Assembly: GCA_011033025.1 (NCBI GenBank)
Contig: WFMF01000091.1
Location: 248,001 to 312,000 of the forward strand
Direction of reading: 5' to 3'
Length of the DNA: 64,000 nucleotides
Origin: Beroe forskalii
Taxonomy: Eukaryota; Ctenophora; Nuda; Beroida; Beroidae
A program made the translations under genes and the position numbers. Below are positions 22,402 to 34,378 of this stretch, in pieces; the stretch's first letter is position 1; every line of letters begins with the position of its first letter. The notes beneath the pieces are model-generated. The model had not been told where the DNA came from and made no database searches. It saw nothing but the letters and a program-made list of their open reading frames with translations.

Positions 22402-23303
22402 TTTATAAATGCTAGGTGATCAGATTGTAGCCATCTATGTCACCATAACCTATATAGTATAAGTAGGATGGGTTATTGTTTATGAGAATAAAAACACAAA
22501 AATCAATTGTTATTATTTATTATTTATTTATTACTTCTACTACATAACATTGTGTCACTCACCGCTGAAAGGATATATTAAACTAATATGCTAATAACTT
22601 GATAAATAGAAATAATTAAAAAATAACCTATTTACAACTTTAAAAAAAACTAAAAACTGGTGACACAAGCCCTCTATTTGTAGGGAAAAATGAGATGAAA
22701 CTTCAGATGGAAAAATTTGATGAGCTTTTATTACTTAAATCCCAATAAATACGAAAAGTCTACCAAAAAACCTTTCATGCATGAGTTTAATGCTTGAAAT
22801 GATCCAGAGATTTAGAAATAGGTAGAAAGTACCAAATTCACCTTATATGTAAGTATAAATCCCATTGATAATAATTACACTGAACTCAGTCCATTTCAAC
22901 GAACTATACAAGAATCTACTATCACGAAATAAGTAAAGAAGTGTTTTAAACTTACAACACAACACATAATAAATTAACTAACTGAGAATGTTGTGTCACA
23001 CTTTGTGGAGTTCCTGAAGAAGAGATATTTTATCTCGAAACTGACAGTTGAATAGCGGTGCAAAGTGTATGGGTTTGATTTCATATTTGAGAATTTTTGT
23101 GTTTCACTGAAATGATCAATCACTTCAAACAAGTGTTAGAGCTGCACTTATATAATTTCAATATTCAACCAGTAAGCAATTGATCATCGCTTTGTTATCG
23201 CTTTCGTTGCTTGTCTTATCAGCTCTTGAAATCTTGCAAGGCTTGTATTGCAACGTGCATTGTGTGATATTTATACATTGTACTATACATTGTACAGTGT
23301 GTA
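22402..23303. other. Intergenic region between two divergent genes
   Basis: It separates the armadillo/FN3 start (minus) from the ORF1 start (plus). TATATA near 22450, about 50 bp before the armadillo ATG, is a possible core promoter element. Confidence 0.3.
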
Positions 23304-24248
23304 ATGTCGCTCCCATTTGAAGATACAAGTCCCTATCTTAGGGGGATTGGCATCGACAGACCTTCTGACAGGAAATTCCGACCGGCTGATGTTCCGGCAG
23401 TACGAAGAGCCATGCGTCTTATCTACGGAGACATAGGTACAGTGTTAAAGTACAACCATGACTGTGCTCGAGATATTCCGCATGAGACTCTCATGAAGGT
23501 GAGGAAGGAGAAGCTGTGTGAGTGGCTGGAGAATGTGCTTTGTATCACGGAGCACTACATGGACCCTATCATGAGGGCTGCTTGCGGACTAGCGGAATCT
23601 GTTGGGGAACTCATTGCTGAGAGGGTTGCTGATCAGAAGACCATCATTGATCTGCAGGAGCAGATCATCACAGAGAAGGACAAACAGCTCTCAAAGGTAC
23701 AGGAGACAGTGAAGACTGGGCTGAAGACCTACGCCAGTACTGTGGAACAGAAGTGCTCGGAAGCTTTTTCTGGCAGAGTTCAAGAAACTGTGAAAAGTGA
23801 GATGAAGTCTTACGCTAGTATTGTTGAGAGCAAGTGCTCTGAAGTACTGTCTGAGAAGAAGATTACCGCCGCAGTGAAGAGTGCAGTCCAGGCGGAGGAT
23901 AGATCACGCAACATGATCATCTTCGGATGTGAAGAGGAAAGCGACGAGATTGTTGAGGAGAAGGTTAGTGAAATCCTCACACACCTGGGAGAGAAGCCGT
24001 CTGTCGTGCTGTGCTCAAGAATGGGTGCTATGGCTAGGGCCGGACATCGTCGACCTATCAAGGTAGTGCTACGGAGCTCGGACCAAGTAAGGCATGTTTT
24101 GCGAAAGGCAAAGAACCTGAAGGACATTGCTTCTTGTAAAAGCGTGTTTGTCTGCCCCGACAGATCAGTGGAAGAACGCCTGGAGATCAAGAAGAAGGTG
24201 GAAGAACGCAAGCGTCAACGAACTGAAACTGCCCGCGAGATAACATGA
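23304..24248 (+). CDS. LINE ORF1-type nucleic-acid-binding protein (314 aa)
   Basis: Single open frame from ATG 23304. Residues 1-110 form a helical region without a known domain. Residues 110-190 are a coiled coil with an internal duplication (KVQETVKTGLKTYASTVEQK and RVQETVKSEMKSYASIVESK). Residues about 200-300 are an RRM-like domain (RNMIIFGCEEES, RRPIKVVLRSSDQVRHVLRK, VFVCPDRSVEERLEIKKK). ORF1 proteins of LINEs bind element RNA and trimerise through the coiled coil. A frame break at the end is likely: after the stop another frame gives VFITGNKRDWLT, resembling the usual ORF1 terminus. No reverse transcriptase follows. The 5' flank contains a short hairpin, GAGATATTTTATCTC. Confidence 0.7.
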   Translation: MSLPFEDTSPYLRGIGIDRPSDRKFRPADVPAVRRAMRLIYGDIGTVLKYNHDCARDIPHETLMKVRKEKLCEWLENVLCITEHYMDPIMRAACGLAESVGELIAERVADQKTIIDLQEQIITEKDKQLSKVQETVKTGLKTYASTVEQKCSEAFSGRVQETVKSEMKSYASIVESKCSEVLSEKKITAAVKSAVQAEDRSRNMIIFGCEEESDEIVEEKVSEILTHLGEKPSVVLCSRMGAMARAGHRRPIKVVLRSSDQVRHVLRKAKNLKDIASCKSVFVCPDRSVEERLEIKKKVEERKRQRTETAREIT

Positions 24249-24648
24249 GTTTTTATTACGGGTAACAAGAGAGACTGGTTAACGTGACCGTCGGAGTGAT
24301 ATATCATATCTTCATGTTCAATCTTACATCCACAGACATTATGAATATTTTACAAAATATTGATTGATTGTTTTTGCTAAGGGGCCAGTGTCATTATGTC
24401 CTGAGGATGTGTTCTGGGCCCTTAATTGATACTAGATGTTTTGTGAGTTTAGTTGAAGTTTTATGTTGAGAAATTTGCTATTGTCATTGGTATCAATTTA
24501 AACTTTTGAAATAAAAAAAACTGAGAAGTGGCACAGTAATTAATAAATCTAAATTGCAACATGCTGCTTCTCCTTACAAGCACAAAGGGCTGTTTCAATT
24601 TATTTAAAATGGTAATAAGATTCCCTACACTGGATAAAGACATTGAAG

Positions 24649-24815
24649 ATGTGGAACCAAGAATAAAATTGTCCATTGCCTTTCATGTAAGGAAGGGGGT
24701 TATGTGAATATGAGGCACAACAAAGTCCATGACTGCATTGGTGACATGATGAAGGATGTCTGTGTTGAAGTGAAGATTGCACCATCTCTGGCAAAATGGT
24801 ACCACAGGAACACGA
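24649..24815 (+). pseudogene. Fragment of a retroelement-associated C-terminal domain
   Basis: The open frame reads KNKIVHCLSCKEGGYVNMRH then NKVHDCIGDMMKDVCVEVKI and APSLAKW. The pattern CxxC, GGYVxxRHNxVxD and DVxVE recurs, as far as I remember, in uncharacterised retroelement polyproteins of cnidarians and sponges. An in-frame stop lies just upstream and the frame runs into the foldback array, so it is a fragment. The family assignment is tentative. Confidence 0.35.
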
Positions 24816-26800
24816 CAAAAATTAGCCTCCATTAGCCTCCATTAGCCTCCATTAGCCTCCATGGAGGCTGAGTGGAGCCTGAGTGGAGCCTGAGTGGAGC
24901 CTGAGTGGAGCCTAAGTGGAGGCTAATTTCAAAAATTAGCCTCCACGGAGGCTAGTGGAGGCATGAGGCTAATTTTTGAAAAATAGCCTCCACTATGGAG
25001 GCTATATTAGGCTCCACTAGCCTCCACTCAGCCTCCACTCAGCCTCTACTCAGCATCCACTCAGCCTCCATGGAGGCTAAACTTTTGGTTTAGCCTCCAC
25101 TAGCCTCCACTCAAGAATTAGCCTCCATTAGCCTCCACAGAAATTTAAAAAGTCATTTTTGTGGAGGCTAAAGCCTCCATATGGAGGCTAATGGAGGCTG
25201 AGTGGAGGCTAAGTGGAGGCTGAGTGGAGCCTAAATCAATAAGCCTACAAAACACAAATTTCTTGCTGAAAATGGTGATTTATGTGTACTAATGTGAAAA
25301 ACAATATATAGCTTCAAACTTTCAGACAGCTCCAACTGTCCTACACTCAGCCTCCACTAGGCTCCACTCAGCCTCCACTAGGCTCCACTCAGCCTCCACT
25401 AGGCTCCACTCAGCCTCCACTAGGCTCCACTCAGCCTCCACTCAGGCTCCACTCAGCCCCACTTAGCCTCCACTAGGCTCCACTCAGCCTCCACTAGGCT
25501 CCACTCAGACCCCCACTAGCCTCCACTAGGCTCCACTCAGCCTCCACTAGGCTCCACTGGCCACCACTAGGCTCCACTAGGCTCCACTAGCCTCCACTAG
25601 GATCCAATAGGCCCACTAGCCTCCACTAGGATCCATTCAGCCTCCACTAGGCTCCACTCAGCCTCCACTAGGCTCCACTCAGCCTCCACTAGCCTCCACT
25701 TAGCCTCCACTAGGCTCCACTCAGCCTCCACTAGGCTCCACTCAGGCCCCACTAGCCTCCACTAGGCTCCACCCAGCCTCCACTAGGCTCCACTGGCCAC
25801 CACCAGGCTCACTAGCCTCCACTAGATCCAATAGGCTCCACTAGCCTCCACCAGGCTCCACCCAGCCTCCACCAGGCTCCACTCAGCCTCCACCAGGCTC
25901 CACTCAACCTCCACCAGCCTCCACTAGGCTCCACTCAGCCTCCATCCATTCAGCCTCCACTAGGCCCACTCAGCCTCCACTAGGCTCCACTCAGCCTCCA
26001 CCAGGCTCCACTTAGCCCACCAGCCCAGTGGAGGCCAGTGGAGCCCATTGGAGGCCAGTGGAGCCTAGTGGAGGCTGAGTGGAGCCTAGTGGAGGCTGAG
26101 TGGAGGCTAATGGAGGCCGAAATGGAGGCCAGTGGAGGCTAGTGGAGGCTGAATGGAGACTAGTGGAGGCTGAGTGGAGCCTAGTGGAGGCTGAGTGGAG
26201 CCTAGTGGAGGCTGAGTGAAGCCTAGTGGAGCCTAGTGGCTTAGTGGAGGCTGAGTGGATTCTAGTGGAGGCCTAGTGGTGCCTAATACTAGACTTTGGT
26301 CTATGTTACAAAATGTACTCTTTTTGTAAAAACATGACATAAATTTAATTTTGTGGAGGCTAGCATATTATCTGTGTTTTTTCATGATTTTAGCCTCCAT
26401 TTGGAGGCTATAGCCTCCACTAGCACTGTCAAAATAGCTTCCATAGAATCCAAAAAATGACTTTTTAAATTTCCGTGGAGGCTAATGGAGGCTAGATCTT
26501 GAGTGGAGGCTAGTGGAGGCTAGTGGAGGCTAAACCAAAAATTTAGCCTCCATGGAGGCTGAGTGGAGGCTGAGTGGAGGCTAGTGGAGCCTAGTGGAGG
26601 CTAGTGGAGGCTAGTGGAGGCTTATATAGCCTCCATAGTGGAGGCTATTTTTCGAAAATTAGCCTCATGCCTCCACTAGCCTCCGTGGAGGCTAATTTTT
26701 GAAATTAGCCTCCACTTAGCCTCCACTAAGGCTCCACTCAGGCTCCACTCAGCCTCCATGGAGGCTAATGGAGGCTAATGGAGGCTAATTTTTCGCAAAC
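24815..26800. repeat. 2-kb foldback array of GGAGGCT units
   Basis: Units GCCTCCACTAGGCTCCACT run through the left part and the reverse complement GGAGGCTAGTGGAGCCTAGT through the right part from about 26030. Edges mirror each other (AAAATTAGCCTCCATTAGCC at left, GGCTAATGGAGGCTAATTTT at right), including matching inner motifs with GCATGAGGCTAATTTTTGAA. The whole could fold into one long hairpin. Confidence 0.85.
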
Positions 26801-27582
26801 CAGTAGTGGAAAGGTCCACAACCGCATAACTATTGTGCTACGTAGCGTGTCACTACAGTATGTAGCATTTAACCATGGTATGTAGTGTGGTAGATTGCAC
26901 TAAAACTACCATGCTATGTAGTGTGTAACCAGGCTACATAGCATGGCAGATAAGTAGGGTTATTAATGACGAAACATGTCCAATATTGGGCAATCTACCA
27001 TGCTACATCTTAGTCTTACTAAAATGGCCATGGTCAGTATAATTGACCAGGCCGGTGGCAGCCATGCTGAGCATGGAGACTATCCCTAGTACACTAGGGG
27101 AAGGGTGTGAACTCCTGGTTGGTTTTTAGGCCACCCAACTGCCAGGGATATCCTGAGCTGAGAGCAGCCTGTCTGTCCAGGACCTCTTTGGACCCCCAAG
27201 CTGCCAACACCCATGGCATCAATCAGACTGTAAAGCAAGATGAGGCTGGCTAGCAGATTAAGTCAGAGATCTGCTGAAGGTGGCTATGTACCACCTCCCT
27301 TAGTCACTGGGAGGTCTGAACCAGCCAAACTGTGTAAATAATATTCCCATTGATTGGGATTAAACTGAGCTCAATGGCAAAGCCCAGATCCAGGATACTG
27401 CCTGGAACAACAGAGAAGGAAATAGTTATTAGACCTGGTATTATATTTTTGTTTTAAAGTAGGTTAATCTTCTTAGTGAGATAGGCTCAGTTAGTTTCTA
27501 TGAAAAAAATATTAGGCACCTGCATCGTTCCGCGTCGATCGAATGAATTGATCAAATGAAAAACGCACACAATTGCTTTTTT
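26800..27582. other. Unassigned repeat-like sequence
   Basis: Short GTAGCATGGTAT-type repeats at 26820-26960, then a GC-richer block (27050-27420) resembling an untranslated retroelement segment. No open frame. Confidence 0.3.
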
Positions 27583-28494
27583 GTTGTCAGACGTCGTCTG
27601 ACCATTATTTCAGTGAAATAAGGGTCAGATGAAACTTTACGCGATATTTTTACGCCGCGCATGGGTATAGAATATGTTCGTACGTGCGCGATGAAGCAAT
27701 TACAGCATCGCTGCGGCGGTAAACGTACATAAATCTGGCAAATCGTGACAAATTTTGAAACGAATAAAATTGCATGTGGGCGGGCTGCAGGCTGGCCATT
27801 AACCGGATTTGACTGTTTAAAATTATGGATATATGATGGTAGAGTTGGTTGAGTCAATTGTTAGGCACTGTCTGAGCACTTTCGAGTACCATATTACTCG
27901 GTAATTCGCCAGTAGTTTTAGGCAGAAAATACCCGGGGTCATGGGCACTTCTTGGCGGGTAGTTTGAAGAATTCGTGAACTCTGCCATTCATTTCACGTT
28001 CCAGTGCCCGTTTCCAAGATCAAAATCTGTACATTTTTGTTACAACTGCCCTGCCACAGATTTATTTTTTTGACAAGAAGCCGTTACACTTACAGCACAG
28101 ACCCATAACAAATAACAATTTCATGGCTATAAAGTTGAAGGAAATATAAGATTTCAACTGAGATTTAATTTCATATTCTTAAATACATTTCATTGGGCAG
28201 CACCCAAATCTCTAAATCGTCCACAGCACCAGATGCACGACAGTGTCACACTGCCATGAACCGCAGCACTTTGTTTGGCACAGTGTCACAACTGTCACAC
28301 TGACATGAACCGCAGCACTATTTTTGACACAGTGTCAGTTGTCACACTACCATGAACTGGAGCACTTTGTTAGGTAGACACAGTGTCACACTATCATGAA
28401 CCGCAGCACTTTGTTGTGTCACACTATTGCGAAAAATGTTGCTAAATACAAATTGTGTTTCTCAACACAACCCCAGATTACACACTACTACAAA
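27583..28494. repeat. Left arm of a ~0.9-kb inverted repeat pair
   Basis: It matches 42431-43323 in reverse complement. The outer end is GTTGTCAGACGTCGTCTGAC and the inner end is ACACTACTACAAA. It includes five copies of the CAGTGTCACACT minisatellite motif (28200-28430). Confidence 0.9.
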
Positions 28495-28496
28495 TG

Positions 28497-28962
28497 GTGC
28501 TAGTAATAAGCGAGGGGGACCAGCGGGTCCCCCTCGCTTATTACTAGCACAAGTTTCATCTGACCCCTTTCCGCCTTCGGCGGACGCGCGCGCTTCGCGT
28601 CCGCTAATTGAAAGTAAATGTTGTTCTCAGTGCTGGATGATGGAACTATGATCAAATATCATTAAATTGACAAGTATGATCACCAATAACCAAAGGATAA
28701 TTTATCGTAGCCATGCCGCCTGTAGTGTTGTTGCGTAATTTCTACATGCCTTCGAACGTGCCCTGTTCGTGCTGCGCGCGTCAAATATTGGCGCGCACAG
28801 CACGTACGCTCACATTTTGTCAGACGTTGTCTGACCCCTTCGCCTTCGGCGGGCGCGCGCGCGAAGCGCGCGCGTCCGCCGAAGGCGGAAAGGGGTCAGA
28901 TGAAACTTGTGCTAGTAATAAGCGAGGGGGACCGGCTGGTCCCCCTCGCTTATTACTAGCAC
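28497..28962. repeat. Inverted repeat of two identical perfect hairpins
   Basis: 28497-28550 and 28909-28962 are each hairpins with perfect 25-bp arms (GTGCTAGTAATAAGCGAGGG then GGACC) and 4-nt loops AGCG or GGCT. Between them the flanks are also inverted (AAGTTTCATCTGACCCCTTT and its complement), and a TTTGTCAGACGTTGTCTGAC terminus starts near 28817. Confidence 0.85.
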
Positions 28963-29244
28963 CATTTTACGCCGCGCACTACCTGGAAATAGTCATCGAC
29001 GAAGCTTATCCAACGCGATTTTGTACTACTATATAAGCTCCGCGAAATTTTCCTGACAGTCAAAATTCATAATTTTGTTGGTAGCTTGTGGTTGTGTGTC
29101 TTAGGATTACGTAATCATCTTCATCAATTCTTTTCACCTTTTTCGGTTTCATGCTTTGATTGCCTTTCTCAATATATCACGTTCATTTGTGTACATTATT
29201 GTTTTTCAATGAAGATGAAGTGCTTTCATTTTTGAATTTCTCAG

Positions 29245-29367
29245 CATGTGCCAAGAACTTCGAGTCAAATAAATTGAAAATACTTCACCGAGGATCTTCA
29301 ACCCGAACTCCAAGTTCTCATGATCTGTTGTTAGTGCAGTCAACTTCGTCGAATCATTTCAATGACC
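29245..29367 (+). CDS. Candidate orphan exon, function unknown
   Basis: A pyrimidine-rich acceptor (TTGAATTTCTCAG) and donor ACC|GTGAGT bracket 123 nt open in only one frame, reading CAKNFESNKLKILHRGSSTR then TPSSHDLLLVQSTSSNHFND. Entry phase 1, exit phase 1. It could belong to the same gene as the exon at 30454, but that exon needs a phase 2 donor, so at least one more exon would be required between them. No family recognised. Confidence 0.35.
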
Positions 29368-30056
29368 GTGAGTATATACTTCAGAAGATGTGATTCTTGG
29401 CCAATGGCCATAACCCATATGAAATATAAATTTGAAAGATGATATCGAGCCTCCGTAAGCAGTAAGGTGCCTGCATGACAGGTCGAACGAACAGAATAAA
29501 TTGATCTATTAGCCACTTAATATATGAATCACCAATACCCAAAGTACTCCAGTTGTTCATAATAGACAAATGGTAGGTTATTTCGTCAATTGAGAAGTTC
29601 CCAAATCATTTATACCCATAGATAGATCAAATTAAGTTGATCTATCGACAAAATTGATCGATTGCGTGATTTTAATTCGATCGATCACCTCCACTTGATC
29701 AACTGAAGTTAGATTATTATATTCTCAAATGATAATTTTGTCACTTACACGAAATAATAATTTGATGTTTCAATTTAAAAATGATCTTGCGGCTTTAAAA
29801 TAGAGTTGCTCTCCCAACCCTATATATTCGGACGATTGACCTGTTATGCAGGTCGATTTCTGTGTCCGTCAGAATGGAAAAGACCCGCATACCTATGCTA
29901 TACCTACCGTATAACTGAGTAACTGTCAATTTAAAGTGCGGATTGCTATTTTTTCCAATTCCCAGGATCTTGCTATTTGACATCACTTTCATGTTGAGAC
30001 GAGATGTTATAAGGCATGTTGCTGTATTAATAATCTTTCAGTCTTTAGGGTAGGTG

Positions 30057-30289
30057 TCCCATATAAACGGGGTCCTTCATTATCTATGACAATGACGTCA
30101 CTCAGAAAAATATAATTAAGCGCACCTAGCGCTTTAAGGACTAGGGTTAGGGTCAGGATTAGGGTCAAGATTTGTTAGGGTTAGGGTTAGGATTAAGGTT
30201 AGGGTTTTGGTTAAGGTTATGGTTAGGTTTAGGATACAGAAAAATTGACGTTTAGATCTGTGACGTCACTCAGAGCCGTTTATATGGGA
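30057..30289. mobile_element. MITE with telomere-like core
   Basis: Termini TCCCATATAAACGG and CCGTTTATATGGGA are exact inverted repeats. The core contains runs of TTAGGGTTAGGGTTAGG with variants. A diverged relative is at about 60530-60760. Confidence 0.75.
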
Positions 30290-30453
30290 GAGATACCGTC
30301 TTTAGGTATAAATAATTTCATGTGTTCGTGGTTCTGTGTGTCTGTCGCTATAATGTAGGAGATATATAATAAACATTTTCGTTCGATTTTTTCAAGCTAA
30401 TGATATTTCAATCAATATTAGTTCAATCGAGTCTTAATTTCCTAATTTCCCAG

Positions 30454-30654
30454 GCTTCACTCCTACTGTGTCCGGCTAAAACTCCTATGGAAGAATGAAG
30501 GGGAGACGCCACTCTCAAGCAGGAAGATCTCTGGGGAGCTTCAGAGTGGCGTGAGTGGAGTAGCTTTGTTTCCTGAAACTCTGAAGCAACAGCTGCTGAT
30601 CCCAGTGTTGGAACTGATCACTGGCATCGACTATAGGACGCCAATGGATTCCAG
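30454..30654 (+). CDS. Orphan coding exon, function unknown
   Basis: The acceptor AATTTCCCAG and donor TTCCAG|GTAATT bracket 201 nt. One frame is open and reads LHSYCVRLKLLWKNEGETPL then SSRKISGELQSGVSGVALFP, ETLKQQLLIPVLELITGIDY and RTPMDS. Amphipathic helix spacing and codon use look genuinely protein coding. I cannot name the family. It lies in the 15.7-kb block between two large inverted repeats. A possible next exon begins at 31024. Confidence 0.5.
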
Positions 30655-31023
30655 GTAATTCATACTTTTACATATTTACAAACTACCTATCTATATGTCT
30701 AATTTATCCGTCTAATTTACATTTCCTTTTTGACTTTCTTCAGCTTTCTTTGACCGTTCTTCAGCCGTTCAGTGTTAATTTACCCGCTTGGATAATATAT
30801 ATTATGCAGATCCTATTATCCTACTATTATTAATATTAGTACTAATCCATAGCATCATGATATCGTGTTCACAAAATGATTGTCACAGACAATTTTCTAA
30901 AGTAACTGCTGACGGGATCGGTTTTCACGTGTATGATAGCCCCTAACCGCATATTCTGCTTGAAATTTCAAATTTTCACTAGAGGCATGCTCTTTATCAT
31001 GAGTCATATGGAGTTTACTGCAG

Positions 31024-31168
31024 ATCTTTAAATCGTACAAGAATCCTTCCCAGTCGTCCACCAACGTCCATGAAGTTCTTTAGACTTGGACCTCGATGGC
31101 CAGAATACGCCCTTAATAGTGTAATGGAACTTCAAATTAACTTATTTTCATGTCCAAGAAGGTGTTAA
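31024..31168 (+). CDS. Possible terminal exon following 30454-30654
   Basis: After the acceptor TTTACTGCAG the phase fits the exon ending at 30654. The frame is open for 47 codons, with SLNRTRILPSRPPTSMKFFR and LGPRWPEYALNSVMELQINL, before TAA. The acceptor lacks a strong pyrimidine tract, so the open frame may be chance. Confidence 0.22.
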
Positions 31169-31339
31169 ATTGGCCATATTGTAGAGCATCTATATCCTGC
31201 ATAATTAAAAATCAAATTGCTCAAAAGCACAAAATGCTATGTTAACAAATGCTGGTTAACGCTGCAAAGTTGGAATACAATCTAATGCGGACCTTTATAG
31301 CTTTATGGCCGTCATGATCAGCCGTGGTGACATCTCATC

Positions 31340-31535
31340 TCACGAAATTTCATCTCAGGACACTTCATCTCCCTGTCCTGACCCTAACCATAACCCTTAC
31401 CCAAACCCTAACCCTGACCCTAACCCAAACCCTAACCTTGGACCTAACCCAGACCCTTACCTTTGCGTAGGGCTGACTTATTGCGAGATAAAGTGTCCTG
31501 AGATGAAGTCAGAAGTGTCCTGAGATGAAATGTCC
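31340..31535. mobile_element. Second MITE-like element with telomere-like core
   Basis: TTTCATCTCAGGACACTT at 31348-31365 is inverted at 31513-31530. Between lie CCCTAACC and CCCAAACCCTAACCCTGACC units. Confidence 0.65.
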
Positions 31536-31539
31536 GTTC

Positions 31540-33050
31540 CCCTTTCCGAGCGTACCCTAATATCATGCCCAAAGACCGATGAAAGTTATTATTCATTTGT
31601 AGTAATTAACTTAATTCACATATATATGTACACGCGTACATAATGGACAACGATACATCGCCAGTCTTGAATGTTGCGTCTAAAAATAGCGTTCGCCAGA
31701 ATCGAATACCATATATGGCATAATGCTACACCTGCCCGTTAGCGCGCGTCAGTCAGCGCACGTGTCAGTTCGATTTATGGCTTTCATTCACTTTTACTAC
31801 GACCATATTATGTTTTATTGCGATACGTTCGTTTCAACTTGAACTTGCAGTACCTAGTAATTATTTAATACAATGTTTTCCTATGACTGTTGATTGTAAT
31901 ATTTTTTCCAAAACCAAAAAGGATTTGGTTTTGTTGGTCCGCGGCATTTTGTCGTTCTTTAAGTTTACAGTTTACTGTTAAACATTTGATATATGAGAAA
32001 AATGCGACGGTTAAAACGGCCGCAACGTACTTCGAGTGCCTTGCAGGTGCTTTTTGTTACAAAAAACTGGACACTTGAGGTGACGTTATGCGGTGCCAGA
32101 ATTGAAGCTAATGAAGCTGTGATCTAGGGTGCAGAATTTGTAAACCCCGTAAGGGCACCACTAAGGGCTTTGAAGAGAAAATATTATAAATGGAATACAA
32201 TTAAATCAATCAACACATAAGTCCCGAAACCGCAATGATTTACCCATTAACGTGGTAAACTAGCATCTCAAACTCAAATCAAATTGACACCTGAAAACTG
32301 TAAAGTCCTGTGTAGGTTATCAAGATGAAAACCATTAAAGGGGTTGGCAACTATAGAATTGACTAGCAGGAACGTGAAAATAATTATGTTTTTATCAATT
32401 CTCACCTAGCATGTTACACAATGGAGAAAATCTCACCTCTCTATCTTAATTATTTCGCGAGTTATTGCGGTTTAAAGATTTTAGCGCGATGACGTCACTG
32501 TGGCAGTAACATGTTATTGCACTGCGTTACATTACTGGTAAAACGGCTGTATCGTGTTTTAGGTGCTAATTCCTGTACGATTTAACCAGATTTTTTATTT
32601 ATTTATTTGATTCCTTGAAGTTCGGATCATCTCCGTTTGTCGTAGTTTTCTCAGTCTTCAGTCATAACACATACGTTATCTATATTATTCATAACTGGTG
32701 GTCAGGGGATCTGAGTAGACATATTACATTTACTTACTGTGCGTGAAACCCCTTTTATATTTGCTCATCACTTCTTAGCCATGAAAATACGCTAATCAAG
32801 ATGAATAGGTTTTTTGAAGTTTTAAATTTAAGACGCCAAGGCCTGCTTTAACAAATTGACATTTATGATGGGTCAAAAATGCATGTGCGATATAACAGAT
32901 CCATGTCCAGCTTTAAAGACAGTGTACTCGTCAGAAAATTATCTAGCAAGCCGTACAATACAGGAAAGAACAATGTATCGGGTCATATGCAGTGACAATG
33001 GGGTTGGCAAGTATGGGAGCCCGGGAATAAGGGGAGGCATTAATGTTCCC
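31540..33050. other. No gene seen
   Basis: Several open frames of 60-80 codons occur here without splice logic or recognisable domains. I see no ordered repeat. Confidence 0.4.
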
Positions 33051-33079
33051 CGACACCCGTACCCAGGCTTCCCCTTCAC

Positions 33080-33890
33080 ATGGGATCACCTCTAATCACG
33101 GGCTCACCTATACACCACTCCCCTGAATCTAGAGCTCACCTGATTTTCCGGGGCTCACCTCTATACTCGGTGTCACCCTAACCAGACTCACCTCATTGCC
33201 AGGCGTCACCATACGAGGCTCCACCTAATCCTGGGCTCCATCAATGCCTTGGCATAACCCCGATACAAGGGCTCAGCCTTACCAGAATCACCTCATTGCC
33301 GGGCTTGACCATAACAGGTTCCACCTTACCCTGGGCCTTACTGATAATTTGGACTAACTCTGAAATATGGGATCAGTGATCACCCAAACGAGGCTCGCCC
33401 TTACCTTGGGCTTCACCATACCTGGCTCCACCTTATCCTAGGCTCCACCTTATCCTGGGCTTCACCATAGCTTGGGCTCACCCACACTTACTCGCACTCC
33501 CCTACCAACCGGGGCTACCCATTACTAACTCGGGCTCCCCCATACTAACCTGAGCTCCCCCATACTAACTTGGGTTCCCCCATTCTAACCTTGGCTCCCC
33601 CATACTAACTCGGTCTCCCCCATACTAACTCGGGCTCCTCCATACTAACCTGGGCTCCCCCATACTAATTCAGGCTCCCCCATACTAATTCAGGCTCCTC
33701 CATACTAATTCAGGCTCCTCCACACTAATTTGGGCTCCCCTTACTAACTTCCAGGGCTCCCCCATCACCCATGCGAAGCTGGGCTCCCCTATACTATTTG
33801 ATTATTTGTGCACCTCAACCAACTCGGGCTCACCCACAAACTCGGGCTCCCCATATCAACTCGGGCTCCCTCAAACTAACTCGACGCTCT
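33080..33890. repeat. Degenerate ~22-bp tandem repeat
   Basis: Units of the form GGGCTCCCCCATACTAACTC, most regular between 33500 and 33720, fading into GGCTCACC-type units to the left. Confidence 0.75.
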
Positions 33891-34378
33891 GTTATGGTGG
33901 AGCAATAAATGATACCAAATTATAGAAGGTTCCCTCACTTTTCACATGCATATTATACATGCTTATGCATTACTGTCTTTCTGCTGACCTACTAATATTA
34001 GTATTGGCCCATCATTACAATGCATATTGTTCATATGAAACTCGGCTACGCCTCGTCTAATATGCACTAATATGCATCTCAATGCTGTCAAATACTAATA
34101 AAATACAGCATTAACCTAGTGATCATAGCGCTGGGTTGTGGTGAACTGCCACTGTGACGCAATCGCGCGGTAACATAAAGGTGCGATATCTCACGATTGG
34201 AGGGGCTTAGAAACATGGGGATTTCAAACATTTTGTTTTCGCAGTATTTGTAGGTAAATTAGATAATAAAATATGGTACTTTTTCTGTAGTTGCCAACCC
34301 CTTTAACAAATATTGGCAAGAGCGTCCGTGATATCTGAAACACAAGTATCTACTAACACAGACATTTAAGTTGCAGAA

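Noticed and set aside
27552..27857. Conserved gene duplicated at 43049-43339
   Set aside because: The two frames are similar only because they lie in the arms of the large inverted repeat; no start, domain or splice support.
30140..30240. Chromosome end or internal telomere fusion
   Set aside because: The TTAGGG-like runs are short, degenerate and enclosed by exact terminal inverted repeats of a small transposon.
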